A stretch of 64,000 bases of DNA from SBAX01 sp964646605 (lineage in GTDB: Bacteria; Planctomycetota; Phycisphaerae; UBA1845). Under the pieces are notes generated by a model. It ran no database searches. It saw only the letters and a list, made by a program, of their open reading frames with translations, and had not been told where the DNA came from. Numbering within the stretch: the first letter of the stretch is position 1; every line of letters starts with the position of its first letter. The stretch spans positions 1 through 64,000 of the forward strand of contig CAZYEX010000082.1 in the NCBI GenBank assembly GCA_964646605.1, in the 5' to 3' direction. Shown here one piece after another: positions 33,325-41,082 of this stretch. The translations under genes were made by a program, and so were the position numbers.

Positions 33325-34428
33325 ATGGTCCAGCAAGTCGAAGACATCAACGCCCGGTTGATCGCTCGCTTGCAAGAGTTGAGCGATCGATCGGACGCGC
33401 TGCACGAACAGCTCGCCGACCCCGAGGTGGCTTCGAGCGGAGCGAAGACGGTGACCATCACCAAGGAGCTTGGGCGGTTGCGGCGCTTGGTGGATCCTTT
33501 CCGGAAGTTTCGCAAAGTTCGTGATGAGCTTGGCCAAACACGCGCCATAAGCGAGGATCGCGGACAGGACCGCGAGTTGCGCGAAATGGCGGAGGCGGAG
33601 ATCGAAGGTCTTCAGACTCAGCATGACACCATCCTCGACAATCTCAAGGCGGCGATGGTCACGGACGAGGACGCGGCCATCACCTCGATCATGCTGGAGG
33701 TTCGGGCGGGGGTCGGCGGCGACGAAGCGGCGCTCTTCGCCCGAGATTTGTACGAGATGTACCTGCGCTTCTGCCAGAGGCGCGGTCTAACCGTCGAAGT
33801 GCTCGATCAAAGCGGGTCGGAGTTGGGCGGGCTCAAGGACGTCGTCCTGAGCGTCCGCGGCCCGGATGCCTATCGCCTGCTGGGGTACGAAGGCGGCGGG
33901 CACCGCGTGCAGCGCGTGCCGCGGACCGAGGCCCAAGGGCGAGTCCATACTTCCGCGGCGACCGTCGCCGTTCTTCCCGAACCCGAGGAAATCAACATCG
34001 AGGTCAACTGGGAACAGGACTGCGAGGAGTTCGTCTCCCGCGCCGGAGGTCCCGGCGGGCAGAATGTCAACAAGGTGTCATCGGCGATCCGCCTGGTCCA
34101 CAAGGCCACGGGAATCACCGTCTCCATGCGCGACGAGAAAAGCCAGCACAAGAATCGCGCCAAGGCCCGGCGGATCATGCTAACCCGGCTCTACGACGCC
34201 CAACAGCAGACGGCGAACGCCCAACGCGACAGCGAGCGCAAGACCATGATCGGCAGCGGCGACCGCGCCCAGCGAATTCGAACCTACAACTTCCCGCAGA
34301 ACCGCCTGACCGACCATCGCATCAACCTGGACCTCTACTGCCTGGATCGCGTTATGCAGGGCGATCTCGACGAGCTGGTAGAGGCCTTGCAGACGTACGA
34401 CAAGGAACAGCGGCTTAAGAACCTCTAG
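33325..34428 (+). CDS. prfA: Peptide chain release factor 1
   Basis: A 367-residue RF1, which ends translation at UAA and UAG. The GGQ tripeptide that triggers peptidyl-tRNA hydrolysis is at residues 244-246 in RAGGPGGQNVNKV. The stop-codon reading motif is a PxT at about residues 199-201, in HRVQRVPRTEAQGRVHTSAATVAVLPEPEE, and marks RF1 rather than RF2. The tripeptide is PRT here, while PAT, PVT or PET are more usual. The start ATG at 33325 has no clear ribosome binding site. Confidence 0.95.
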   Translation: MVQQVEDINARLIARLQELSDRSDALHEQLADPEVASSGAKTVTITKELGRLRRLVDPFRKFRKVRDELGQTRAISEDRGQDRELREMAEAEIEGLQTQHDTILDNLKAAMVTDEDAAITSIMLEVRAGVGGDEAALFARDLYEMYLRFCQRRGLTVEVLDQSGSELGGLKDVVLSVRGPDAYRLLGYEGGGHRVQRVPRTEAQGRVHTSAATVAVLPEPEEINIEVNWEQDCEEFVSRAGGPGGQNVNKVSSAIRLVHKATGITVSMRDEKSQHKNRAKARRIMLTRLYDAQQQTANAQRDSERKTMIGSGDRAQRIRTYNFPQNRLTDHRINLDLYCLDRVMQGDLDELVEALQTYDKEQRLKNL

Positions 34429-34430
34429 CA

Positions 34431-35543
34431 ATGCGAATCACGGCGAAGTCCAATTGGCGATTGATGATTGACGATTGTCCATTGCGACGAGGAGGCCCGT
34501 TCGTCCTCGCGGTCTCACTTGTTGCGTGCGCCGCACTCGCCTCGACGACAAGGGCCGACATCATCATCACCTTCGAGGCAACCAACGTCGATGGCGAGCC
34601 GATCGGGGAAACCGTCCCCGCACAGAGCATGGTGCTGGTCGATATCCTGCTTTCGGTGGACGAGGCGGACGACCCCCTGCTCGACCTGCGCACCATTCAG
34701 TTGGATTTCGAGGCCACAACGGTGACGCTCGTCTTGGATGCGTTTCTTTGGGAATTGCCGGTGGGCGTCGAGGACGATTCCTACTCGAGCTTCGAGGGTC
34801 TCCCGCGCCCGCGATTGGTGTATCTGTCCAACACTCGCGTGGGGAATTCCATTATAGATCTGGATCAGAGTCCGTTGCGGGTGGCCACGGTCGAAGTCCG
34901 CGTGAACAGCTCCGGTACGCTCGACCTTCGCAACGTCGGTGGGGACCAGGCCGAGGAAGAACTGTTGCTGCGAGCCGGTTTCGAGGACCCCGTCGATTAC
35001 ACCCTCGACGCCCGCAACGTCACCGGCGGCACGTTGCGTCTGACGGTCGAGGGGGCGACCGGGCCGGATTCGGACCGCGACGGCGTGCCCGACTTGGCCG
35101 ACGACTTTCCCTTCGACCCCACTGAAACCGTCGACAGCGACGACGACGGGGTCGGCGACAACTCCGATGACGATGACGACGGCGACGGGGTGGACGATGA
35201 TCGCGACCAGTTCCCCGACGATCCCGACGAGGCCTTCGACACCGACGGCGACGGGGACGGGAACAATGCGGACACCGATGACGACAACGACGGCGTTCTC
35301 GATGCCGCCGATGCCTTTCCGCTCGATCCCAGGGAGACGCGGGACAGCGACAGCGACGGAGTGGGTGACAACGCGGACCCCGACAGTCCGGATGATCGAA
35401 ACACGGGCCCGAGGGCGACCGGCGGCATCTGCGGCGGGTCGGTGGGAGCGGCGATGCTCTGGATTCTCGCCGGACTACAGTTGACTACCCGTTTCCGCCC
35501 ACGCCGACCGGGACGATCCCGCCACGTCAGGGTTGGCCCGTAG
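34431..35543 (+). CDS. Secreted protein with thrombospondin type 3 repeats and a C-terminal sorting signal
   Basis: A 370-residue protein. The signal peptide is around residues 20-43 (GPFVLAVSLVACAALAS), with a possible better start at the second ATG, 34464. Residues 45-210 form a beta-rich domain. Residues 212-325 are Asp-rich calcium-binding TSP3 repeats (DSDRDGVPDLADDFPFDPTE and similar). The end reads GGICGGSVGAAMLWILAG...TTRFRPRR: a Cys/Gly motif, a membrane helix and an Arg cluster. This is the layout of tripartite C-terminal sorting tags such as MYXO-CTERM and GlyGly-CTERM. An anchored surface protein is inferred. It begins 2 bases after prfA's stop. The first codons come from a text-like gattg repeat. 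Confidence 0.8.
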   Translation: MRITAKSNWRLMIDDCPLRRGGPFVLAVSLVACAALASTTRADIIITFEATNVDGEPIGETVPAQSMVLVDILLSVDEADDPLLDLRTIQLDFEATTVTLVLDAFLWELPVGVEDDSYSSFEGLPRPRLVYLSNTRVGNSIIDLDQSPLRVATVEVRVNSSGTLDLRNVGGDQAEEELLLRAGFEDPVDYTLDARNVTGGTLRLTVEGATGPDSDRDGVPDLADDFPFDPTETVDSDDDGVGDNSDDDDDGDGVDDDRDQFPDDPDEAFDTDGDGDGNNADTDDDNDGVLDAADAFPLDPRETRDSDSDGVGDNADPDSPDDRNTGPRATGGICGGSVGAAMLWILAGLQLTTRFRPRRPGRSRHVRVGP

Positions 35544-35686
35544 CAGGTCGCAGGGCAATTTGCACACCAACCGCGACGGTTGGCGAAATCCGTCCCGGCG
35601 TCTATACTCCACTTTCCCCAACGGGGGGTCGATACAACGGCGCGGAGCGGTGGCGGTGAGCACGGTCAGGGTTCTGGAGCGCAGCG

Positions 35687-36148
35687 ATGGAACGACAAAC
35701 GCAGTTCTCGGTTTTCCTGGCAAACCAACCTGGGGTCCTTTCCCAGATTTTTCGGCAACTCGCCCGATCCAAGGTCAACTTGACCAGCATCGCCATGATG
35801 GATTCGACCGAGCACGGGGTGCTCCGCTTGGTGGTCGATGATCCTTTGGGAGCGCGAAACGTCTTTGCGGGGTTGAATGTCCCCGTGACGGAGACGGAGG
35901 TTCTGGCTGTGACTCTCCCCAACCGTCCCGGGGCGGCCGCGGACCTGTGCGAACGGCTGGCCTCGGCGCACATCAACATCGGATACATGTACTGCACGGG
36001 CGGGGCCGCCGGCGGCAAAACCGTGGTCGTCCTCAAGGTCCCCGACCCCAAGAAGGCCATCAAGGTCCTCGGCGAAGTGGGCAAAGCGCCGCGCCGTGAC
36101 ATGAAGATCAAACTCCGCCGCCCAACCATGACCAACAATAGGCGGTAG
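35687..36148 (+). CDS. Double ACT-domain protein
   Basis: A 153-residue protein with two ACT domains. The first is FSVFLANQPGVLSQIFRQLARSKVNLTSIAMMD, the second LAVTLPNRPGAAADLCERLASAHINIGYMYCTGG. ACT domains bind amino acids and control enzymes. Stand-alone tandem ACT proteins of this type are often called amino-acid-binding proteins. GGAG lies about 8 bases before ATG. The partner enzyme cannot be told from the neighbours. Confidence 0.85.
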   Translation: MERQTQFSVFLANQPGVLSQIFRQLARSKVNLTSIAMMDSTEHGVLRLVVDDPLGARNVFAGLNVPVTETEVLAVTLPNRPGAAADLCERLASAHINIGYMYCTGGAAGGKTVVVLKVPDPKKAIKVLGEVGKAPRRDMKIKLRRPTMTNNRR

Positions 36149-36149
36149 G

Positions 36150-36245
36150 CAACTCCCTCTCTCTCGCAGCGACAGGGTTGGGGCGAGGGCCGGGCTCGGG
36201 GCGGGGGGACGTTGGCTCCGTTCGGGGGAGGGAGAGGGGCGGGAG
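36150..36245. repeat. Dispersed Y-rich ccctctctc...gggcgaggg repeat
   Basis: actccctctctctcgcagcg followed by cagggttggggcgagggc and a gggggagggagaggggcggg arm, so the ends can pair as a long imperfect hairpin. Related to copies at 24160-24205, 24352-24488 and 55917-55985. Confidence 0.55.
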
Positions 36246-36322
36246 GCGCACGGCAGGTCTGCCTAGAGGCACGCGCTAGGCCGCGATTGTTTTACTTTAG
36301 TCACAAATAATCAACAATCTGC

Positions 36323-36353
36323 TTGACAATGTCAATTCCCATGGTACTATAAC
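36323..36353 (+). promoter_or_regulatory. Promoter and palindromic operator of the QueC-like cassette
   Basis: TTGACAATGTCAA at 36323-36335 is a perfect 6+1+6 palindrome whose left arm is also a consensus -35. TACTAT at 36345 (16-base spacer) or TATAAC at 36348 (19-base spacer) can serve as -10. It sits in an AT-rich patch, unlike its surroundings. A repressor such as the HTH-ImmA/IrrE protein of the same cassette could bind here. Confidence 0.55.
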
Positions 36354-36421
36354 AGAGAGGTGTCGAGGAGGGCGGGGCCAGGGATGCGGCTGGATGGGCA
36401 GCCGGTGATGGAGCAACGGCG

Positions 36422-36982
36422 GTGGCGGAAAACGAAAGTCTCGACCTAGATGGGCATAGCAAGCACTGGCGGCGTCTGCTTGCCAAGATCGAGCACAACG
36501 AATCTGTCGACGATTGCGCCGACGCAGGCGTGCGGTGCTTGTACAAAATCTTCAAAGCGCTACTGAGGCTGCATGTCCCGTTAGACGAGGTACTCGGGGC
36601 TGCGGACCGCCGCGATCATCAGGCAATTCGAGATATCATGCGCCAGTGTCCCAGTGCCCGGGACTTCCTGCAGCTCTTTCTGTACTACGCAACCATCCAC
36701 TGCGACCGTATGCCACTGCTGGAGAGCGTCGCGCGCGCGGCGGTAGAGACAATCCTAGATCAAATCGAAATCAAATGGATCGGTCGGCGTCCACAGGCTG
36801 ATATCGCGTCGTTCAGGGCCTTGCGTCCAAAGTTAATCACTGGGATGGGACCAGGGATCGCGAAGTTGGCGCGATGCCTCGCGACCGCACCGACGAACCC
36901 GCCAAGGATGCCGGCAAAACCGCCGGAACGCAGGGAACAAGAGCACCACGAATTGCTCGAGTTGTCGTTGCGGGAACCTTGA
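36422..36982 (+). CDS. Hypothetical protein, first gene of the QueC-like cassette
   Basis: A 186-residue, mostly helical protein with no family I recognise. GTG at 36422 has GGAG about 8 bases upstream. Features seen: an N-terminal acidic and charged helix, a Cys-containing segment (DDCADAGVRCLYKIFKALLRL), and a proline/lysine-rich C-terminus (NPPRMPAKPPERREQEHHELLEL). Its stop codon overlaps a TTG start of the QueC-like gene, so the two are likely made together. By position it could be a substrate or partner of the QueC-like enzyme, as small proteins beside QueC homologues in defence operons are. That is inference. Confidence 0.6.
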   Translation: MAENESLDLDGHSKHWRRLLAKIEHNESVDDCADAGVRCLYKIFKALLRLHVPLDEVLGAADRRDHQAIRDIMRQCPSARDFLQLFLYYATIHCDRMPLLESVARAAVETILDQIEIKWIGRRPQADIASFRALRPKLITGMGPGIAKLARCLATAPTNPPRMPAKPPERREQEHHELLELSLREP

Positions 36983-38337
36983 TCAGGATCAAACGGATGA
37001 TCGACCGAGGGCTTAGTTTCACGATCGATTTCGTATGTCGTCGCGACCGCATGGTCGGCGAGATTGCTGGCGTTGGCAAAGTGAGATTGAATGAACACGC
37101 TCTGTCGGCAGCGATGTTGCACGCGCTGCCGCCTTTGGCCGGCGATCTCCTCCGGATCGGGCTGGCAGTCTCCACGGCGGATCGACTTACACGCCGACCA
37201 AAGCGACAGGGATCGGGCGGGGCTCGCGCAATACGCTTGGATGTTGGGGTCGTCGAGCCCGACTTTTGGAACGAGCGAGGGACGACTGAAGTGCTCTGCC
37301 AGGCCCTCGAACTGCTGAGCGCCGATAACTGGGATCTTGTCTTCCATGGCGGAAGGAGATACCCAGTCCAGGAGTACCTACATTGCCTCGGCACGCGTGG
37401 TGCGAAGATATGTCTGTATTCCGGCGGACTCGACTCCGCGGCAGGTCTTGCGACGCGGTTGAGTGGCGCGGAGGAGCCGCTTCTCCCTTTGTTTGCTCGG
37501 CTCCAAGGGGTACCGAGGAGCGCAACGCTTGGACAGCTTGATCATCTGGGACGCCGGTACGGAGTTCAACTACGTCCGCTCGTCGTCCAACTCGCTTTCG
37601 TACGACCTCAGGAATTCACTCACCGGTGCCGCTCGTTCCTGTTCGCAGCGTTAGCGGGATCGGCCGCGTGCGCCGAAGGTTCGTCGGAGGTCGAGGTCTA
37701 TGAAAGCGGCGTCGGAGCCATCAACTTGCCGTTAACGTATGGTATGGTAACAGGCGCACGCACGACCAAATCCTCCCACCCGTGTTTCCTCCGCGTGATG
37801 GGCGAACTGGTCAGCCGCGTAGCGGGTCGTCGAGTCGACTTCGCACTCCCGCACCGGGATCGAACGAAGGCCGAACTTGTCCGAGTGATCGTTGCGGACG
37901 GGCTGGAAGAACTTGCAAGGTCTACGGTTTCTTGCGTTCAACTTCGCGGCAGAGCCAAGCAATGTGGATACTGCGCGGCGTGCATTGGGCGTCGACAAGC
38001 GATGATTACAGCGGGCATTGTCGAGCCGGTAGGCGCGTACGAGTACGACCTGTTTGGGCCGCCGGAAGTCACGAACGCCATCCCCCTCGAGAAACTCAAT
38101 TACCTCAAGGCCACGTTGAAGCAGGTCGATCGGTTGGGCGAACTCGGACATCGCCACCTGCCTGAGTGGTTTTTGAGTTACTCGCTGGGAACCCGGGTCG
38201 AAGACAGCGCCGCGGCGCTTGAGCCCTGGGTGCAGGTGCTGCTGCGATATCGTAAGGAATGGCTTGACCTCGTAGCGTTGGGGCAATCCAGAGGGTGGAA
38301 CTGGGCGCGTTGGTTGCCGGTGAGTTCTGCGGCCTAA
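36979..38337 (+). CDS. QueC-like PP-loop enzyme with extra N-terminal domain
   Basis: About 452 residues from TTG at 36979 (TTGA overlap). ATG at 36874 (long overlap) or 36997 are alternatives. Residues 148-153 are SGGLDS, the PP-loop of ATP pyrophosphatases. Cys319, Cys329, Cys332 and Cys335 (SCVQLRGRAKQCGYCAAC) match the four-cysteine zinc site of QueC, which makes preQ0. Unlike QueC (about 230 residues) it has about 140 added N-terminal residues with RLDVGVVEPDFWN and LLSADNWDLVFHGG, a layout like the QueC homologues of Qat and type IV CBASS defence. No other queuosine gene is nearby, so a role in defence or protein modification is more likely than Q synthesis. Confidence 0.75.
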   Translation: MIRIKRMIDRGLSFTIDFVCRRDRMVGEIAGVGKVRLNEHALSAAMLHALPPLAGDLLRIGLAVSTADRLTRRPKRQGSGGARAIRLDVGVVEPDFWNERGTTEVLCQALELLSADNWDLVFHGGRRYPVQEYLHCLGTRGAKICLYSGGLDSAAGLATRLSGAEEPLLPLFARLQGVPRSATLGQLDHLGRRYGVQLRPLVVQLAFVRPQEFTHRCRSFLFAALAGSAACAEGSSEVEVYESGVGAINLPLTYGMVTGARTTKSSHPCFLRVMGELVSRVAGRRVDFALPHRDRTKAELVRVIVADGLEELARSTVSCVQLRGRAKQCGYCAACIGRRQAMITAGIVEPVGAYEYDLFGPPEVTNAIPLEKLNYLKATLKQVDRLGELGHRHLPEWFLSYSLGTRVEDSAAALEPWVQVLLRYRKEWLDLVALGQSRGWNWARWLPVSSAA

Positions 38338-38355
38338 AGGGGGAGGCGTACGGCG

Positions 38356-39576
38356 ATGATGGACCTAGAGCAAGGTGACCCTCGGCTCATCGGACAGCGC
38401 CTTGTGGGGGCGCGGAAAGCGCGGGGCGTCACACAAGAGAAGGCCGCGGCGCACCTGGGGTGCAGTCGGCCTACGCTGATCGCGATTGAAAAAGGTGATC
38501 GACGCGCCACGGAGGCGGAAATCGTCAAGCTGGCGAGCTTCTACGGTCGGTCGGTGCATGAAATCGTGCGTCCGGGCGTCGAGGTTGTGGAATTTGCGCC
38601 GCACCTTCGGGCGGTGGTCCAGACAGGATCGCCGTCGGCGGACGTTCTCGATCGCGCAATCGAGGAATTGCAGCGCTTTGCGGAGGATTATCGTGAGCTG
38701 GAACGGGTGTTAGATGCAAAGCCGGTTCATGCGTACCCTCCTGAGATTACCCCCCCTGAACGGGGCAATCTTGTGGACTTCGCGGCGGACATGGCCATGC
38801 GCGAGCGGGAACGACTGGGGTTGGGCTCGGAGCCCATTCTGAATCTCCGGCAGGTGCTGGAAACGGAGGTCGGGCTGCGGGTATTCTACGGAAAGATGCC
38901 CTCCAATATCGCGGGGATGTTCGCCTATACGTCGGAACTGGGTTTTTGCGTTTATATCAACCAGAACCACCCGATCGTGAAACGGCGCGCGACGCTCGCC
39001 CACGAGTACGGTCATTCCCTGTGTGACCGTCACAAGCCGGGCATTGACTACACGGACGGAAACGGTCGTAAGCCCGCGTCGGAGCGGTTCGCCGAATCGT
39101 TTGGGCTCAGCTTCCTGATGCCGGGCAGCGGCGTTCGTCGGAAGTTCCATGATATCGCGGAGTCCACGGGAGACTTCAAGGTGGCGGACCTTTGCCGACT
39201 CAGCGCCTACTTCTGCGTTGCGGTTCAGGCCATGACGCTGCGCTTGGAGGAGTTGGGGCTAATCGCAAAGGGAACGTGGAATCTTCTCTCGGACGAGGGA
39301 TTCAAGCCGCGCAAGGCGCACGAAGAGCTCGGACTCGCACCGAATGTAGCGGAGTCGGGTGAACAGTACCCCGAGCGATACAAGTTCTTGGCCGTGCATG
39401 CTTTCCAGGCGGGTAAGTTGAGTGAGGGTCAATTGGCTCGTTTCCTGCGATGTGATCGAGTGAGCGCACGGGTGATCGTTGCGAGTTGTCTCGATCAGTC
39501 TTTCGTGGATTCGAATGGGCACACCCTGGCGCGGATGATGCCGTTCGAAGAATCGTTGTTACACGCCCGTCCGTAG
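38356..39576 (+). CDS. HTH-ImmA/IrrE metalloprotease regulator
   Basis: A 406-residue protein. Residues 13-70 are an XRE helix-turn-helix (GARKARGVTQEKAAAHLGCSRPTLIAIEKGDRRATEAEI). The ImmA/IrrE protease domain has the zinc motif His216-Glu-x-x-His220 (LAHEYGHSLCD), followed by ASERFAESFGLSFLMP with the third ligand Glu. Such proteins cleave repressors and switch on phage or stress genes, or serve as antitoxin-like regulators. The gene starts 18 bases after the QueC-like gene. It probably controls the cassette, perhaps through the palindrome at 36323, and may pair with the PIN gene that follows 13 bases later. Confidence 0.85.
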   Translation: MMDLEQGDPRLIGQRLVGARKARGVTQEKAAAHLGCSRPTLIAIEKGDRRATEAEIVKLASFYGRSVHEIVRPGVEVVEFAPHLRAVVQTGSPSADVLDRAIEELQRFAEDYRELERVLDAKPVHAYPPEITPPERGNLVDFAADMAMRERERLGLGSEPILNLRQVLETEVGLRVFYGKMPSNIAGMFAYTSELGFCVYINQNHPIVKRRATLAHEYGHSLCDRHKPGIDYTDGNGRKPASERFAESFGLSFLMPGSGVRRKFHDIAESTGDFKVADLCRLSAYFCVAVQAMTLRLEELGLIAKGTWNLLSDEGFKPRKAHEELGLAPNVAESGEQYPERYKFLAVHAFQAGKLSEGQLARFLRCDRVSARVIVASCLDQSFVDSNGHTLARMMPFEESLLHARP

Positions 39577-39589
39577 GTAACGTGAGGTA

Positions 39590-40123
39590 ATGGGCGAAGC
39601 CATCGTTGACGCGTGTTGCTTTATCAACCTATACGCGACGGGCGAGATGGCCGCGTTCTTGGGAGAGTCGTCATGGACGTTCTACATCGCCCGTGCTGCT
39701 TTGGCGGAGTCGCTTTTCATTCGGTCGCACGACGCGGAGGGCAATCCGACCCGCGAGCCGATCGACTTTGCTCACCTCATTTCGCCTGGGTTGATCACAA
39801 TCACTGAAATCGGAGACGCGAACGAAATTGAGTTGTATGTCCAGCTGGCGGCCGAGCTCGAGGATGGGGAAGCGATGGGACTGGCCATTGCGAAAGTTCG
39901 TGGGTGGGTGCTGGCTACGGATGACCGAAAGGCAAACCGGCTTGCGAACAAGTTGGGTGTCAAGGTACTGACGACACCGGAACTCTTGCAGGATTGGGCG
40001 AAGTGCATGAAGGTTCCGCAGACGAAACTGGGCGCGATGCTCAGACGTGTAGAGTCGAGCGCGCGTTTCGTGCCCGCCGCAGACGCACCGGGGCATGCGT
40101 GGTGGTCGGAGCTTGTCGGATAG
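39590..40123 (+). CDS. PIN-domain protein, putative ribonuclease
   Basis: A 177-residue protein with the acidic residues of a PIN nuclease: Asp7 in EAIVDACCFINLY, Glu in ELEDGEAMGLAIAKV and Asp in LATDDRKANRLA. The length, and the position behind an XRE-ImmA/IrrE gene, follow a known toxin-antitoxin-like pairing. The last 40 residues are an extension without motifs. If active it would cut RNA and be restrained by the protease-regulator upstream. It closes the accessory cassette, and a gene-free 286 bases follows. Confidence 0.75.
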   Translation: MGEAIVDACCFINLYATGEMAAFLGESSWTFYIARAALAESLFIRSHDAEGNPTREPIDFAHLISPGLITITEIGDANEIELYVQLAAELEDGEAMGLAIAKVRGWVLATDDRKANRLANKLGVKVLTTPELLQDWAKCMKVPQTKLGAMLRRVESSARFVPAADAPGHAWWSELVG

Positions 40124-40409
40124 GAGTTTCGAATCGCCTCGCTGCATCGGCGAGCCCAGTGCCGATCTGCGGGGCGTGATCTTCGGTTGGCTGGGACCTA
40201 AAAACGGGGCCGCCATTCGATTCTCACCGGGTCTCATGTTACGGCCATTGCGTTGACGTTTTTTCGTGGTCGTCCTGAAAGCCCGCCGTGGGGTGGGGTC
40301 AGGCGGCGATTTCGATGGTGGCGCGGGCGGTGACGGTCGCGGCTGGGTCGCTGCACGATACGCCGGTGCAGGACCCAAACGACCTCCGCGGGTAATTCGT
40401 TCCGTGGTT

Positions 40410-41045
40410 CTACTTCGGGCCGGGTTTGGGCAGTGAAAAACGATCGCGGATGGTGGCGTAATCATCACCGCCCATGCGGGATACCAGGTCGATCTTGCTC
40501 ACGTCGGCCGTGCCGTCGGGCAGGAGAATTTCGTCCGCCACGTGGAAGCAGAGGATTTCCGCGATGCAAATGTTGGCCGATAGCGGACCGTTGCCCACGG
40601 GAACGATTTGCAACAAGCGGCATTCCATGTGTACCGGCGACTCCGCCACGCGCGACGGTTTGACGAACCGGCTGGGAAGCGGCGTGAAGCCCGCGGCCTC
40701 GAACTCATTGACTTCCGGCCCAAAGGCGTACGAGGCTTCGTTCATCGCCTCTTTGATTGAGTAGGGCACGACGTTCACCACGCACTCGGGCACCGCCCGC
40801 AGGTTAATGATCGTGTCTTTCGACGTGCCGTCCGCCCGCGTACAAGGCGAGAAGATCACCGCCGGCGGATTCGACCCCACCCCGTTGAAAAACGAAAACG
40901 GCGCCAGGTTGGGCACGCCCGCGCTGGATATCGTGGACACAAAGGCAATCGGCCGCGGAATGACGCAGGACAACAGCGTCCTAAAGTTGTCCCGCCGATC
41001 GCGCTGCGAAGTCACCAGGGACGTGAACTTGCCGTGTGCCTTCAT
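40410..41045 (-). CDS. Flavin reductase-like FMN-binding split-barrel protein
   Basis: A 211-residue protein. The flavin reductase signature CVIPRPIAFVSTISSAGVPNLAPFSFFNGVGSNPP binds FMN, and the DGTSKDTIINL segment is also typical. Family members reduce flavin with NAD(P)H or bind FMN as electron carriers. The gene starts 37 bases after the thioredoxin-like gene on the same strand, so co-transcription is likely. Confidence 0.88.
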   Translation of the reverse strand: MKAHGKFTSLVTSQRDRRDNFRTLLSCVIPRPIAFVSTISSAGVPNLAPFSFFNGVGSNPPAVIFSPCTRADGTSKDTIINLRAVPECVVNVVPYSIKEAMNEASYAFGPEVNEFEAAGFTPLPSRFVKPSRVAESPVHMECRLLQIVPVGNGPLSANICIAEILCFHVADEILLPDGTADVSKIDLVSRMGGDDYATIRDRFSLPKPGPK

Positions 41046-41082
41046 GGCGGCTCGATCGCACCACGCCGCGAACCCGCGGGGG

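Noticed and set aside
32616..33548. N-terminal extension of the aspartic protease up to 33548
   Set aside because: It runs through rpmE and the start of prfA on the other strand. The ATG at 32576 has a ribosome binding site and starts a proper signal peptide.
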